Source: Gluconobacter kanchanaburiensis NBRC 103587
GTDB lineage: Bacteria; Pseudomonadota; Alphaproteobacteria; Acetobacterales; Acetobacteraceae
Length of the DNA: 64,000 bases
Direction of reading: 5' to 3'
Assembly (NCBI RefSeq): GCF_007988905.1
Contig: NZ_BJVA01000001.1
Location: 310,001-374,000 of the forward strand
Below the pieces are notes generated by a model, which was given only the letters and a program-made list of their open reading frames with translations, searched no databases and had not been told where the DNA came from. A program made the translations under genes and the position numbers. Of this stretch, positions 54,421 through 64,000 are shown piece by piece. How positions within the stretch are numbered: the first letter of the stretch is position 1; the number at the start of each line of letters is the position of its first letter.

Positions 54421-56328
54421 TCAGCTCATCGAATCTTCCAGCTCTGCCTGCGCTTCAAGCCATGTCTCCTCGACGGTTTCGAGAGTGGCGTTCAGCGCGG
54501 AAAGATGAACATTCAATGAGGTCAGTTCGCCAGCATCGCCTGACTGGTAAAGCGCCGGATCCGCTAGCTTGTCCTCTATTTTTTTCTTTTCGCTGGTGAG
54601 TTGCGCCATTTTCGCTTCGGCATCCCGGATTTTACGACGCAGGGGAGCGAGGGCCCGGGTCTGTTCCTTGCGGTCGATGCGTTTCTGGGCCGAGGAGGAG
54701 CCGCTTTCTGTCGACGCCGTGGCCGCCCTGCTTCGCTCGGCGATTTCGGAGCGGGCCTTGCGGGCGCGTTCGAGGAGCCAGGCACGGTATTCGGCCATGT
54801 CGCCCTCGAAGGGAGCGATCGTGCCGTCTTCGACGAGCCAGAAGCGGTCAGCCACCGATTCCACGAGATGGCTGTCATGGCTGATGAGGATCACAGCGCC
54901 TTCAAAGGCCGACAGCGCGCGGATCAGGGCGTCACGGGCGTCGAGATCGAGATGGTTGGTTGGCTCATCGAGGATCAGCAGGTGTGGGGCTTCGCGAGTG
55001 GAGAGAGCGAGGAGCAGGCGAGCCTTTTCGCCGCCTGAGAGCTCTCCGACTTTTGTTTCCGCACGGTTTTCATCGAGGCCGAACCGGGCGAGTTGGGCCC
55101 GGACGGCTGCGGGGAGCGCGTCCGGCATGGCGCGGCTCATGTGGTCGATAGGTGTGTCGGTCAGGACGAGTTCGTCACTCTGGTGCTGGGCGAAATAGCC
55201 TATCTTCAGCTTGGGGGAATGCGTGTAGGTGCCCGACATCGGCTCCAGTCGACCGGCCAGAAGCTTCGCGAAGGTGGATTTTCCACGTCCGTTCTGACCG
55301 AGCAGGGCGATCCGGTCTTCCATGTCCAGACGCTGGTTCAGGCCCTTGAGGACGACACGCCCGTCATAGCCGAGGCTGACATTGTTCAGGCTCAGCATTG
55401 GCGGGGGTAGCGGCTGCGGCTCGGGGAAAGAGAAGCGGGTAGGGGTGTCTTCCACGACGCTGTCGATCTGGGGAAGGCGTTCGAGGGCCTTCAGGCGGGC
55501 CTGGGCCTGCTTGGCTTTTGTGGCTTTGGCGCGAAAACGGTCCACGAAAGACTGCATGTGCGCGCGCTGGGCAGCGATGCGCTCCGCAGCGCGGTTCTGC
55601 TGAAGCGCCTGTTCCGTGCGAATACGGACGAAATTGTCGTAGCCACCGGGGGTAACGCTGATTTTCTGGTGATCGAGGTGGGCGATGGCATCGACGGTGT
55701 TGTCGAGCAGGGAGCGGTCATGGCTGACGATGATCGCAGCACCGGAAAACTTCGCGAGCCAGGATTCCAGCCAGAGCGTGGCCTCGATATCGAGATGGTT
55801 GGTCGGCTCGTCGAGCAGCAAAAGATCGGGGTTCAGGAACAGAGCTGTTGCAAGCGACACGCGCATCCGCCAGCCGCCGGAGAAGTCCGAAACGGCGCGG
55901 TTCTGTGCCTCCTGATCGAAGCCGAGGCCGGACAGGATGGCGCCGGCACGGGCGGGGGCAGTGTAGGCGTCGATGGCGATGAGGCGTTCGTGGACGTCGG
56001 CGATGCGGGCCGGGTCGGTCGCGGTTTCGGCTTCCGCAAGCAGGCGCGTGCGCTCTAGGTCGCCTTCGAGGACCGTATCAAGGATGGAGGTGCTGCCCGA
56101 GGGGGTTTCCTGTTTGACGCGGCCCATTGTAGCGCGAGCGGCGAGGGTGATGGTGCCACCATCGGGGGCGAAATCACCGGCGATCGCGGCCAGGAGGGTG
56201 GATTTTCCAGCACCGTTCTTGCCGATCAGACCGATCTTGCGTCCCGGGTCCACGCTGAGGGACGCATTGTCCAGCAGGGTACGGCCCGCGATGCGGAGGG
56301 TCAGGTCGGTGATGGTGAGCAGGCTCAC
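54421..56328 (-). CDS. ABC-F family ATPase (Uup/YheS type)
   Basis: 635 residues with two ATP-binding domains and no membrane part. Walker [13 protein letters not shown] and [11 protein letters not shown], signature [15 protein letters not shown] and [13 protein letters not shown], Walker [14 protein letters not shown] and [13 protein letters not shown]. The linker (about 240-310, basic and coiled: [19 protein letters not shown]) and a C-terminal coiled coil (about 530-635) are typical of translation-associated ABC-F proteins such as YheS or Uup. Likely acts on the ribosome. The start ATG 56328 lies 147 bases from ndk (divergent). Confidence 0.92.
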   Translation of the reverse strand: MSLLTITDLTLRIAGRTLLDNASLSVDPGRKIGLIGKNGAGKSTLLAAIAGDFAPDGGTITLAARATMGRVKQETPSGSTSILDTVLEGDLERTRLLAEAETATDPARIADVHERLIAIDAYTAPARAGAILSGLGFDQEAQNRAVSDFSGGWRMRVSLATALFLNPDLLLLDEPTNHLDIEATLWLESWLAKFSGAAIIVSHDRSLLDNTVDAIAHLDHQKISVTPGGYDNFVRIRTEQALQQNRAAERIAAQRAHMQSFVDRFRAKATKAKQAQARLKALERLPQIDSVVEDTPTRFSFPEPQPLPPPMLSLNNVSLGYDGRVVLKGLNQRLDMEDRIALLGQNGRGKSTFAKLLAGRLEPMSGTYTHSPKLKIGYFAQHQSDELVLTDTPIDHMSRAMPDALPAAVRAQLARFGLDENRAETKVGELSGGEKARLLLALSTREAPHLLILDEPTNHLDLDARDALIRALSAFEGAVILISHDSHLVESVADRFWLVEDGTIAPFEGDMAEYRAWLLERARKARSEIAERSRAATASTESGSSSAQKRIDRKEQTRALAPLRRKIRDAEAKMAQLTSEKKKIEDKLADPALYQSGDAGELTSLNVHLSALNATLETVEETWLEAQAELEDSMS

Positions 56329-56475
56329 AGGCGCCTCGATCAGTCGGAAGAAAAGAAACAGGGGACGTTAAAATACTGCGACAGACCTATCAGGAACGAT
56401 GAATTTGCTCTAGTGGAACGGCGGTATTTACCCGCTGGTCCCGGAAAGGGGCCGGTCCTAACCAGGAGAAGAAAG

Positions 56476-56898
56476 ATGGCTCTCGAGCGCACGCTTTCCA
56501 TCATCAAGCCCGACGCAACCAAGCGTAACCTGACCGGCAAGATCAATGCCGTGTTCGAAGGCGCTGGCCTGCGTATCGTTGCCCAGAAGCGCATCCACCT
56601 GACCGAGAAGCAGGCTGGCGCTTTCTATGCGGTTCACAAGGAGCGTCCGTTCTACGGCAGCCTCGTGTCCTCCATGATCGCCGAGCCGGTTGTCGTGCAG
56701 GTTCTTCAGGGTGAAGGCGCTGTCGCCAAGAACCGCGAAGTCATGGGTGCAACCAACCCGGCCGACGCTGCTGAAGGCACCGTTCGCAAGCTGTTCGCCG
56801 AGAGCATCGAAGCCAACTCCGTGCATGGTTCGGACAGCCTCGAGAACGCGAAGAACGAGATTTCCTTCTTCTTCGCCGAGACTGAAATTCTGCCGTAA
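56476..56898 (+). CDS. ndk: Nucleoside diphosphate kinase
   Basis: 140 residues; exchanges gamma-phosphate between NTPs through a phosphohistidine. [20 protein letters not shown], and the active-site [16 protein letters not shown] with His, are standard. ATG 56476 follows AGGAGAAG. Highly biased codons. Confidence 0.98.
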   Translation: MALERTLSIIKPDATKRNLTGKINAVFEGAGLRIVAQKRIHLTEKQAGAFYAVHKERPFYGSLVSSMIAEPVVVQVLQGEGAVAKNREVMGATNPADAAEGTVRKLFAESIEANSVHGSDSLENAKNEISFFFAETEILP

Positions 56899-56923
56899 TC
56901 TGCGGAAGTTCGTGTGTTGAAAA

Positions 56924-56957
56924 GGCTCCTGGGACGGATGTTCCGGGAGCTTTTTTT
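56924..56957 (+). terminator. Terminator after ndk
   Basis: GGCTCCTGGGA / TTCCGGGAGC pairs (with a G-U and a small mismatch) around CGGATG and is followed by seven T residues. The T run reaches the stop codon of the convergent membrane-protein gene. Confidence 0.8.
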
Positions 56958-58203
56958 ATCGGATGAGGGTGACGGAAGAATTGGGCCGTACAGGCACTGT
57001 CACTGAGGTTCCCGGAGGAGCGTTGTCGAACGCCCGGGCCGCGGCGCCGAAACCACGATCGGTTTCGACATAGATCCTGCGATCGTGTGGAACGCCGAAT
57101 AACAGTACGGCAAGAAGGCCCACTGTTGCGAAAACACGCAGAAGTCCTCGCCCCGAAAAGGTGACGGCCGTAAGTGCCGCCATCCAGAACAGGGTCGGCA
57201 TGAAGAAATAGCGCATGCCCGTATCGGGGATGAACATGACGTCCCACTGCGGGATTGTCGTACTGACCACAGGATGGCTCAGTGCCGCCGCCAGAACCAG
57301 AATGATGAACAAAAGAGCATAACGCATCGCTGGCCAGCGTCTTGCAGCCTCAAGGCAGACGAGACCGGCGATGAGGTCAACCACGCAAGGGAAAAGTGGA
57401 TTTAGCCAGATCCTGTTTGCATAGAGTGCATTAAGATGATGATGCCCTATGAGCGGAACCAGAAAAAGCTGTGCTGCAAGAAGTCGGATCAGTGTGAAAG
57501 GTCGGGCCCCCAGAGGGGTATCCAGCCTTGTGCTGCCGCTGGTCTCAATGAGCGGAATGGCCTGTATGGCCACTCCAAGCGTCAGAATGGCAAGCCGGAT
57601 CAGCGGAGCCGGTCTGCGGTCTGTGGCGGCCCGGAAAGCCGCGACGGGGAACAGAAGCAGGCAGAAAGGCCCACTGAGGGCTGATATCGCCAGAAAACAG
57701 TAGTCAAAAATTCTGCCCGCTGTTGTTTCGGGTGGCTCCGAGACAATGATCAGGAATGCCAGCACCGCGAGATGCCACTGGCTGTTAGTCAGATTGACGA
57801 AGACTTCAGTCGTATTCGGGGCCAGGCAGAACAGGCATCCGAGAAGAAACCGCACTGCCCGACTGGGGCACAGGCTAGCGCCACGGTCTGAAAACAGAAA
57901 GGCTGCGGGTAGCAACTGGAAGATGAAAGCGAAACCCGCATAGATCGTCGGATTCCAGGCGAGCGGGAAAGGTGCGCCCACAAGCGCTATGAGGCGACTG
58001 ATCGTCTGGAAATAGCCGGTATGGGGAAGAAAAAGGGAAGACAGACCCAGATGGTAAGCTTCCGGATACCAGTTCCAGCCATCTTCGCCCCAGAACTGAG
58101 CGTGAAGCAGGATGTTGGGCGCCCGGAAAAAGAGCAGTCCTGCGAAAACAAGCAGTCCAAGCCAGAAACGGAGGGTCGGGCGTGAAGAGATGAGGAAGCC
58201 CAC
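56956..58203 (-). CDS. Polytopic membrane protein, possibly GT-C-type glycosyltransferase
   Basis: 415 residues with about ten membrane segments and no close family that I can name. The first outer loop contains AQFWGEDGWNWYPEAYHLG, an acidic pair placed as in GT-C fold glycosyltransferases, and a short C-terminal soluble tail (PPGTSVTVPVRPNSSVTLIR) follows. The sugar donor and acceptor are unknown. Convergent with ndk; same strand as purM-purN but separated from them by 105 bases. Confidence 0.6.
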   Translation of the reverse strand: MGFLISSRPTLRFWLGLLVFAGLLFFRAPNILLHAQFWGEDGWNWYPEAYHLGLSSLFLPHTGYFQTISRLIALVGAPFPLAWNPTIYAGFAFIFQLLPAAFLFSDRGASLCPSRAVRFLLGCLFCLAPNTTEVFVNLTNSQWHLAVLAFLIIVSEPPETTAGRIFDYCFLAISALSGPFCLLLFPVAAFRAATDRRPAPLIRLAILTLGVAIQAIPLIETSGSTRLDTPLGARPFTLIRLLAAQLFLVPLIGHHHLNALYANRIWLNPLFPCVVDLIAGLVCLEAARRWPAMRYALLFIILVLAAALSHPVVSTTIPQWDVMFIPDTGMRYFFMPTLFWMAALTAVTFSGRGLLRVFATVGLLAVLLFGVPHDRRIYVETDRGFGAAARAFDNAPPGTSVTVPVRPNSSVTLIR

Positions 58204-58308
58204 CGGGTCATGTCCCTTGTTACTAACCGCTCCGGAACGGTTGGAGAAAGCAGGCCCGGATCGGGGTGTCGGAAAAAGACGCCCGCGAAGGATCTGGCCA
58301 GGTGGCTG

Positions 58309-58941
58309 TTACTTCGCGAACACGTCGCAGATCATTTCCAGAACTTCCGGATAGAGAAGATGCTCCTGTTCCAGAACACGGGCTGCGAGAGTGTCCGGCG
58401 TGTCGGTTTCGAGGACGGGAACGCTCGCCTGTCCGAGAATAGGGCCTTCGTCCACCCCCGATGTGACGAGATGGACGGTGCAGCCGTGCTCTTTTGCCCC
58501 GGCCTTGATGGCGGCTTCATGGGTGTGCAGGCCGGGGAAGGCGGGTAGGAGGCTCGGGTGGATGTTGAGCATCCTGTCTTCCCAGGCCTTGACCAGCCAG
58601 GGTGTCAGGACGCGCATATAGCCTGCAAGGACGACGAGCATGGCGCCGGACGCCTGAAGGGCGGCGTCGATTTCGCGTTCGTGGGCTTCGCGATCCTTGC
58701 CGAAAGGCTTGTGGTCGATGATGAGGGTCTTAAGGCCAGCGGCTTCAGCGACCTCGAGGCCCGGAGCGTCCGGCCGGTTGCTGAGCACCAGCACGATTTC
58801 AGCGGGGTAGTCCGGACGGGCGCAGGCCTCGATCAGGGCGCGCATGTTGCTGCCACGGCCGCTGATGAGGATCGCGATGGGGACTTTTTCGGTCTTTTTG
58901 GCAGGAGCTTTTGCTCTGCTTTTGGAATGCGGCTTCTTCAT
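58309..58941 (-). CDS. purN: Phosphoribosylglycinamide formyltransferase
   Basis: 210 residues; transfers formyl from 10-formyl-THF to GAR in purine synthesis. After a Lys-rich N-terminal extension of about 20 residues come [44 protein letters not shown] (catalytic Asn-His) and [15 protein letters not shown] (catalytic Asp). The ATG overlaps the purM stop (ATGA). Confidence 0.96.
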   Translation of the reverse strand: MKKPHSKSRAKAPAKKTEKVPIAILISGRGSNMRALIEACARPDYPAEIVLVLSNRPDAPGLEVAEAAGLKTLIIDHKPFGKDREAHEREIDAALQASGAMLVVLAGYMRVLTPWLVKAWEDRMLNIHPSLLPAFPGLHTHEAAIKAGAKEHGCTVHLVTSGVDEGPILGQASVPVLETDTPDTLAARVLEQEHLLYPEVLEMICDVFAK

Positions 58942-60023
58942 GCGAAGGAGACCGGTACTGTCAGGGTGTAGGCGTCGCCGGAGCGGACGATTTGGCCCAT
59001 GAGGAAGCCGGTTTCACCGCGCGCATCCAGTTCCGCCATGACTTTTTCAGGCTCGGAGGTGACGAGCACCATGCCGATGCCGCAGTTGAAGACGCGGAGC
59101 ATTTCATCAGCGGCTACGTTGCCGGTTTCGGCCAGCCAGCGGAATACAGGCGGAACGATCCATGCGGAGCCATCGACGCGTACACCGAGGCCTTCGGGCA
59201 GGACGCGGGGCAGGTTGCCGGGCAGGCCGCCGCCTGTGATGTGCGCGCAGCCGTTCAGTAGGCCCTTTGCATGCAGCTCCAGGACCGTGCGGACATAGAG
59301 TTTCGTGGGCGTCAGGAGGGCTTCGGCCAGCGTGTGACCTTCGGCGAAGGGGGCCGGGTCGTTCCAGCCGAGGCCGGAGCGGCGCACGACTTCGCGGACG
59401 AGTGAGAAACCGTTGGAATGAACGCCGGAGGAGGGTAGGCCGATCAGCGTGTCGCCTTCGGCAATATTGGCGGGGAGAAGGTTGTTCCGCTCGGCAGCGC
59501 CCACACTGAAACCTGCGAGGTCATAATGGCCGGGGGCGTACATGCCGGGCATTTCGGCCGTTTCACCGCCGACGAGGGCACAACCGGATTCGGCGCAGCC
59601 CTTGGCGATGCCCTTTACGACTGTGGCGGCGGCCTCGACGGAGAGTTTTCCGGTTGCGAGATAGTCCAGAAAGAACAGTGGCGTCGCGCCCTGCACCACG
59701 AGATCGTTGACGCACATGGCGACGAGATCGATTCCGACCTCATCGTGTTTTCCGGCTTCGATGGCGACCATCAGCTTCGTGCCGACGCCGTCGGTGCAGC
59801 TGACGAGGACGGGATCGGTGAAGCCAGCGGCCTTGAGATCGAACAGGGCGCCGAAACCGCCGAGGCCACCCATGGTTCCGGGACGGTTCGTAGCCTTGGC
59901 TGCGGGCTTGATCGCATCGACCAGCGCATCTCCTGCGGCGATGTCCACGCCGGCCTGTGCGTAGCTTGCGCCGCCGGTCGTGCTGTGGCTCTTGCCCGGG
60001 AAGGTGTCAGGCTGATCGGTCAT
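58938..60023 (-). CDS. purM: Phosphoribosylformylglycinamidine cyclo-ligase
   Basis: 361 residues (AIR synthetase). [71 protein letters not shown] and [16 protein letters not shown] are the family motifs. The frame extends to 60551, but ATG 60023 gives the normal size and the longer part overlaps the divergent hda gene. Couples directly to purN. Confidence 0.97.
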   Translation of the reverse strand: MTDQPDTFPGKSHSTTGGASYAQAGVDIAAGDALVDAIKPAAKATNRPGTMGGLGGFGALFDLKAAGFTDPVLVSCTDGVGTKLMVAIEAGKHDEVGIDLVAMCVNDLVVQGATPLFFLDYLATGKLSVEAAATVVKGIAKGCAESGCALVGGETAEMPGMYAPGHYDLAGFSVGAAERNNLLPANIAEGDTLIGLPSSGVHSNGFSLVREVVRRSGLGWNDPAPFAEGHTLAEALLTPTKLYVRTVLELHAKGLLNGCAHITGGGLPGNLPRVLPEGLGVRVDGSAWIVPPVFRWLAETGNVAADEMLRVFNCGIGMVLVTSEPEKVMAELDARGETGFLMGQIVRSGDAYTLTVPVSFA

Positions 60024-60125
60024 GGTCGAAGGTTCCCGCTGGTTGACGTGACGCCGTTCTAGAGCATCCTGCGCGCTGGCGGAACGCCTGTTTGAGGGCG
60101 TAACGGCAGGAAAAAGGGGCGTGGG

Positions 60126-60836
60126 ATGACAAAACGGGATACGGCCGGCGCTACGGGGGGGCACGGGGCCACGCAGATGGCGTTTCCGCTGCGACGTATG
60201 ACGGCCATGACGTCCGAGCGCTTCATCAACGGGTCGTCCAATGCGGCAGCACGAGCCTGGCTGTCCCGTTCCCGTTGGCCGGACGGCCGTCTGTGGCTCT
60301 GGGGACCGCCAGGAACGGGGAAGACCCACCTGCTGACGGCCTGGGCGCATGACCATGATGCCACTGTACTGGATGCCCGCCTTTTCTCCACGTCCTCCGC
60401 GGGGGGGCGCATCCGGGTGCAGGGCAATCTGGCGATCGACAATGCCGATTCGCCGGGGGACGAAGCCACAATGCTCCATCTTCTGAATGATGCTCTGGCG
60501 CAGGGAGACCGTGTGCTGATGGTCGGGCAGTTTCCGCCGTCGCGCAGTCATTTCATGCTTCCCGATCTGGCAAGCCGCCTCCGTGCAACCGCGACGACCG
60601 CAACCGGTGAGCCGGAGGACGATCTGCGAGCCACGCTGCTGCTGTCCCTGCTCGCAGACCGCCAGCTCGTCGTGTCACAATCAGTCACGGAATGGTTGTG
60701 GCGTCATTTGCCGCGTACCGGAAGCGCTCTGGTGTCCGCGGTCGAGCGTCTCGACGAGGCAGCGCTGACCCGGAAACAGCCGATCACACGTGCTCTTGCG
60801 CTGGAAATGCTTCCGGATCTGCTCCGCCCGGAGTGA
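60126..60836 (+). CDS. hdaA: DnaA-related replication regulator (Hda/HdaA)
   Basis: 236 residues, one AAA+ domain without DNA-binding domain. [18 protein letters not shown] (Walker A), LAIDNAD (Walker B), and SRLRATATT with the arginine-finger region match Hda, which with the clamp stimulates DnaA-ATP hydrolysis. QMAFPLRR at residues 17-24 is the N-terminal clamp-binding motif of Hda (Q-x-x-L/F-P-L). Position between purM and ppk is the standard alphaproteobacterial order. Confidence 0.85.
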   Translation: MTKRDTAGATGGHGATQMAFPLRRMTAMTSERFINGSSNAAARAWLSRSRWPDGRLWLWGPPGTGKTHLLTAWAHDHDATVLDARLFSTSSAGGRIRVQGNLAIDNADSPGDEATMLHLLNDALAQGDRVLMVGQFPPSRSHFMLPDLASRLRATATTATGEPEDDLRATLLLSLLADRQLVVSQSVTEWLWRHLPRTGSALVSAVERLDEAALTRKQPITRALALEMLPDLLRPE

Positions 60837-60938
60837 GAGGTGTCCGGGCAGTGACACAAAAACTCTGTTTGACATGCCCAGACTGGGGGATGACCTTTCG
60901 GCAGACCCGTACTTCCGTGTGTTCCCGAAGGCCTGATC

Positions 60939-63227
60939 GTGACTGAAGATTCCCGCCCCGCCCCGCGTCGCCGTTCCTCCCGCAAGCCGCGCAATGTCGT
61001 GACCCCGGCTGGCAGCACTGTCGGCCGTCGGCGTCAGACAGCCGCCCGGGCCGAGGATTACGCGCATATGCCGACTTCGCCCGAACGCTTCCTCAACCGC
61101 GAACTATCATGGCTGGACTTTAATCAGCGCGTCATCGACGAAGCTGAAAACACTCGTAACCCGCTGCTGGAACGGGTGCGCTTTCTGTCGATCAGTTCCA
61201 GTAATCTCGACGAATTCTATTCCGTGCGTGTTGCCGGCCTGGTGGGGCAGGTCCGTGAGGGCATGGTGGTCCGCAGTCCCGATGGCCTGACACCCGTCCA
61301 ACAGCTCGCGCAGGTTCGGCAGAAGGCGCGCTATCTGCTTGAGGAGCAGCAGCGCGTCTGGCACATCCTTGAAGATGAGCTGAAAGATGCCGGGATCGTC
61401 ATTCTGCCGACCGACTCGTTGGACGAGACCGATCTGGCGCAGCTTTCCACCCTTTTTGATGAAAGGGTATTTCCGGTCCTGACGCCCATGGCTGTCGATC
61501 CGTCCCATCCGCTGCCGTTCATTCCCAATATGGGTCTGGCGCTTGTAATGCGGCTGAAGGATCCGGCCTCGTCCATCCATGTCATGGATGGATTGATCCT
61601 GCTGCCGGCGCAGGTTCCACGTTTCCTGCGCCTTCCGGCCCGCGTGACGGAGGGGCAGAGTACACCTGACCAGATCCGGTTCATATTGCTGGAAGACCTC
61701 ATCACGCTGTTTGCGGACCGGCTGTTTCCCGGTCTGGCGATTGGAGATGCGGGCGTGCTCCGCATCATTCGCGATACGGACGTGGAATTCGAGGATGAGG
61801 CCGAAGATCTGGTCCGGTCCTACGAGACCGCGCTCAAGCAGCGCCGTCGGGGCGTGTGCATTCATCTGGCGCTCGATCACAAGCTGCCGGAAGCGCTGGG
61901 CCGCGAGATGGGTGAAGAACTCGGTGTTGGCGAGGAAGACGTCGTCGTCCTGCCGTCTTTCGTGGGTGTAACCGATCTCAAGCAGTTGATTGTCGATGAT
62001 CGCCCGGATCTCGTGTTTCCGCCTTACACGCCGCGCTTTCCGGAACGGGTTCTGGATTATGACGGCAACTGTTTTGCGGCCATTCGCGCCAAAGACATGC
62101 TGGTCCACCATCCGTTCGAGAGCTTCGACGTCGTGGTACAGTTCCTGCGTCAGGCAGCGCTTGATCCCAACGTGCTGGCGATCAAGCAGACCCTCTACCG
62201 TACTTCACGTGACAGTCCGATCGTCCATGCACTGATCGAGGCGGCTGAGGCCGGGAAGTCGGTCACGGCGATGGTCGAGCTTCGGGCGCGGTTTGACGAG
62301 GAAGCTAATATTCGTCTCGCTCGTGCTCTCGAAGCGGCGGGCGTTCAGGTCGTGTTCGGTTTTGCGCATCTCAAGACCCATGCCAAGCTGAGCCTTGTGG
62401 TTCGTCGCGAGAACGGGTCGCTCCGGTCCTATGCGCATTTCGGAACGGGGAATTACCATCCCATCACGGCCCGGATCTATACGGATCTGTCGTTCTTTAC
62501 CTGTGATCCGAAGCTGGCATCGGATTCGGCACGCCTGTTCAATTACATGACAGGCTATGCCACTCCGGCGAAAATGGACGCGCTTGCGTTCTCCCCGATC
62601 ACGATCCGCTCGACGCTTGAGCAATTGATTCAAGACGAGATCGACCATGCGAAAGCCGGTCGTCCGGGTCGGATCTGGCTGAAAATGAACAGCCTTGTGG
62701 ACGCCGAACTGATCGACAGGCTCTATGCCGCATCACAGGCGGGTGTGAAAATTGTGGGAATCATCCGGGGAATCTGCTGTCTGAGGCCCGGCGTGCCGGG
62801 TCTGTCCGAAAATATTGAAATCAAGTCGATTGTCGGGCGTTTTCTGGAACATGCGCGGGTTTTTGCTTTTGGAAACGGCCACAGAATGCCGTCTCACAAG
62901 GCAAAAGTTTTCATTTCTTCCGCAGACTGGATGGTGCGGAACATGGACTGGAGGGTAGAAGCCATGGTGCCCATCACGAACCCGACGGTCCATGCGCAGA
63001 TTCTTGGCCAGATCATGACGATGAACATCAAGGACAACCTTCAGAGCTGGACGCTCACGAGGGACGGCTACTGGCATCGGGTTTCGCCAGGCGCACATCC
63101 GTTCTCCGCCCACGAATACTTCATGAACAATCCATCCCTGTCCGGCCGGGGCTCTGCCGCACGGGAAAAGGTCCTTCCGGAGGCTCATCGCCCCCGTGAA
63201 CGGCCCGACAGGATTCTGGAAGACTGA
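60939..63227 (+). CDS. ppk: Polyphosphate kinase 1
   Basis: 762 residues; makes polyphosphate from ATP via a phosphohistidine. [19 protein letters not shown] (N domain), [47 protein letters not shown] (catalytic His) and [17 protein letters not shown] are the expected motifs. The start is GTG 60939 with a basic, poorly conserved first 50 residues. A perfect -35 TTGACA lies at 60869-60874, without a clear -10. Confidence 0.97.
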   Translation: MTEDSRPAPRRRSSRKPRNVVTPAGSTVGRRRQTAARAEDYAHMPTSPERFLNRELSWLDFNQRVIDEAENTRNPLLERVRFLSISSSNLDEFYSVRVAGLVGQVREGMVVRSPDGLTPVQQLAQVRQKARYLLEEQQRVWHILEDELKDAGIVILPTDSLDETDLAQLSTLFDERVFPVLTPMAVDPSHPLPFIPNMGLALVMRLKDPASSIHVMDGLILLPAQVPRFLRLPARVTEGQSTPDQIRFILLEDLITLFADRLFPGLAIGDAGVLRIIRDTDVEFEDEAEDLVRSYETALKQRRRGVCIHLALDHKLPEALGREMGEELGVGEEDVVVLPSFVGVTDLKQLIVDDRPDLVFPPYTPRFPERVLDYDGNCFAAIRAKDMLVHHPFESFDVVVQFLRQAALDPNVLAIKQTLYRTSRDSPIVHALIEAAEAGKSVTAMVELRARFDEEANIRLARALEAAGVQVVFGFAHLKTHAKLSLVVRRENGSLRSYAHFGTGNYHPITARIYTDLSFFTCDPKLASDSARLFNYMTGYATPAKMDALAFSPITIRSTLEQLIQDEIDHAKAGRPGRIWLKMNSLVDAELIDRLYAASQAGVKIVGIIRGICCLRPGVPGLSENIEIKSIVGRFLEHARVFAFGNGHRMPSHKAKVFISSADWMVRNMDWRVEAMVPITNPTVHAQILGQIMTMNIKDNLQSWTLTRDGYWHRVSPGAHPFSAHEYFMNNPSLSGRGSAAREKVLPEAHRPRERPDRILED

Positions 63228-63232
63228 CCTTC

Positions 63233-64000
63233 ATGTCCTCATCCTCACAGCGTTCCGCCATCGTCGATCTCGGTTCAAATTCGGTTCGGCTGGTTGTTTT
63301 CGAAGGGGTGACGCGTAATCCCTTGCCGATCTTCAACGAGAAGGTCACGCTCAAGCTGGGGCGAGGTCTGGATGCAACAGGCCGTCTCAATGATGAAGGC
63401 GTGGCGCTTGCGATGGATGTGCTGGGGCGGTTTCATACTGTCGCCCGTGCCATGGGCGCCGAGCCGTTCGAGGTTCTCGCAACTGCTGCGGTCCGCGATG
63501 CCACTAACGGTCCGGATTTCGTGGATGCGATCCGCGCCCGGATGCCTGGCGTACCGATCCGGGTTCTGGAAGGGACTGAGGAAGCCGACTATGCCGCCCG
63601 CGGCGTTCTGTGCGGTCTGCCGGAGGCGAACGGATTGGTGGCGGATATTGGTGGCGGTTCGCTGGAACTGATTCATGTTGCGGATGGGCAGTATTTTGAG
63701 GCAGTGACGACCAAGCTTGGCGTTATCCGGCTGCATGATCGTGCCAAAGGCAGTATCGAGCGCGCGGGCGAAATTGCGAATGAAATGCTGACAGAAGTGA
63801 ACTGGCTGCCGGGCATGACCGGCCGTCCTCTTTATCTGGTCGGTGGCGCGTTCCGGGCTCTTGCCCGCCTCCAGATCGCCCGGACACAGTATCCGCTGAA
63901 TCTTGTCCATCTCTTTACCCTTTCCGAAGGGGCCGCCCGTGAAATGGCGGACTGGGTCATCAGCGCGCCGAAGCGCACGCTTGAGAAGCTGCCGGGTGCG
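63233..64000 (+). CDS. ppx: Exopolyphosphatase / GppA-type phosphatase, 5' part
   Basis: 256 codons are present; the frame is still open at the window end. Starting MSSSSQRSAIVDLGSNSVRL, with VFEGVTRNPLPIFNEK, EVLATAAVRDATNG, EGTEEADYAARGV and ADIGGGSLELIH, it is a Ppx/GppA ASKHA-fold enzyme that removes terminal phosphate from polyphosphate (or pppGpp). ATG 63233 is six bases after the ppk stop. Together with ppk it forms a polyphosphate turnover pair. Confidence 0.92.
   Translation, partial: MSSSSQRSAIVDLGSNSVRLVVFEGVTRNPLPIFNEKVTLKLGRGLDATGRLNDEGVALAMDVLGRFHTVARAMGAEPFEVLATAAVRDATNGPDFVDAIRARMPGVPIRVLEGTEEADYAARGVLCGLPEANGLVADIGGGSLELIHVADGQYFEAVTTKLGVIRLHDRAKGSIERAGEIANEMLTEVNWLPGMTGRPLYLVGGAFRALARLQIARTQYPLNLVHLFTLSEGAAREMADWVISAPKRTLEKLPGA

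Noticed and set aside
58204-58308. Near-palindrome AACCGCTCCGGAACGGTT upstream of the membrane-protein gene, considered as an operator or terminator
   Set aside because: Two mismatches and no U run; too weak to annotate.

Overview
The window looks like chromosomal DNA of an acetic acid bacterium (Acetobacteraceae, most likely Gluconobacter or a close relative). This is an inference from gene content: a complete cyoABCD bo3-type quinol oxidase operon, a class I lysyl-tRNA synthetase, oxygen-dependent hemF, a groESL operon under CIRCE, a broken Hint-domain gene of a kind I associate with this family, and several alphaproteobacterial neighbourhoods (secB/timA/mltA, purM-purN next to hdaA-ppk-ppx, fdxA-hslR-SUV3-like helicase). 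The sequence is GC-rich with tightly packed genes and many 4-base ATGA/GTGA/TTGA stop-start overlaps. I saw no tRNA or rRNA gene, insertion sequence, integrase or CRISPR array.

Layout. 1-0.4 kb: end of a nucleoside transporter gene. 0.5-1 kb: sodC behind a Fur-like box. 1-7 kb (minus): a run tsaD, a ubiquitin-like small protein ending in Gly-Gly, a DUF4132 protein, rlmJ and gpsA. 7-8.8 kb: hemC-hemD. 8.8-16.3 kb: secB, timA, mltA, a solitary DNA methyltransferase, a tri-haem cytochrome c peroxidase, a secreted lipase-like hydrolase and an Smr-domain protein. 16.3-20.8 kb: hemF with a coupled exported binding-protein-like gene, mtnP and small DUF proteins. 20.8-23 kb: groESL. 23-26.2 kb: a TonB-dependent receptor. 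26.7-29.7 kb: a DinG/XPD-type helicase. 29.8-34.4 kb: class I lysS, a C-terminally short MprF-like protein and marC. 34.4-36.5 kb: a UDG-family protein, a motif-poor ThpR homologue and a BAX-inhibitor-1-like protein. 36.5-40.9 kb: cyoABCD behind a long structured leader. 41-44.3 kb: fdxA, hslR and the helicase. 44.4-46.5 kb: an M17 aminopeptidase, a small ORF and a MarR-type regulator. 46.5-51.1 kb: surface-sugar genes (polyprenyl-phosphate sugar transferase, NDP-sugar dehydratase, aminotransferase). 51.1-58.2 kb: a MerR regulator, AI-2E-type permease, Hint pseudogene, ABC-F protein, ndk and a polytopic membrane protein. 58.3-64 kb: purM-purN, then hdaA-ppk-ppx running off the end.

Most genes are housekeeping: haem synthesis (hemC, hemD, hemF) feeding the cyo oxidase and cytochrome c peroxidase, purine and polyphosphate metabolism, protein export and folding, and tRNA/rRNA modification. 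The most unusual item is the 118-residue beta-grasp-like protein with a terminal Gly-Gly, encoded one base upstream of a large DUF4132 protein. Other items worth a look are a ThpR homologue that has lost a key residue in each HxTx motif, an MprF-like protein that keeps only half of its synthase domain next to class I LysRS, a structured cyo leader with a possible 26-codon upstream ORF, and a perfect 16-bp inverted repeat just upstream of the secreted hydrolase gene.
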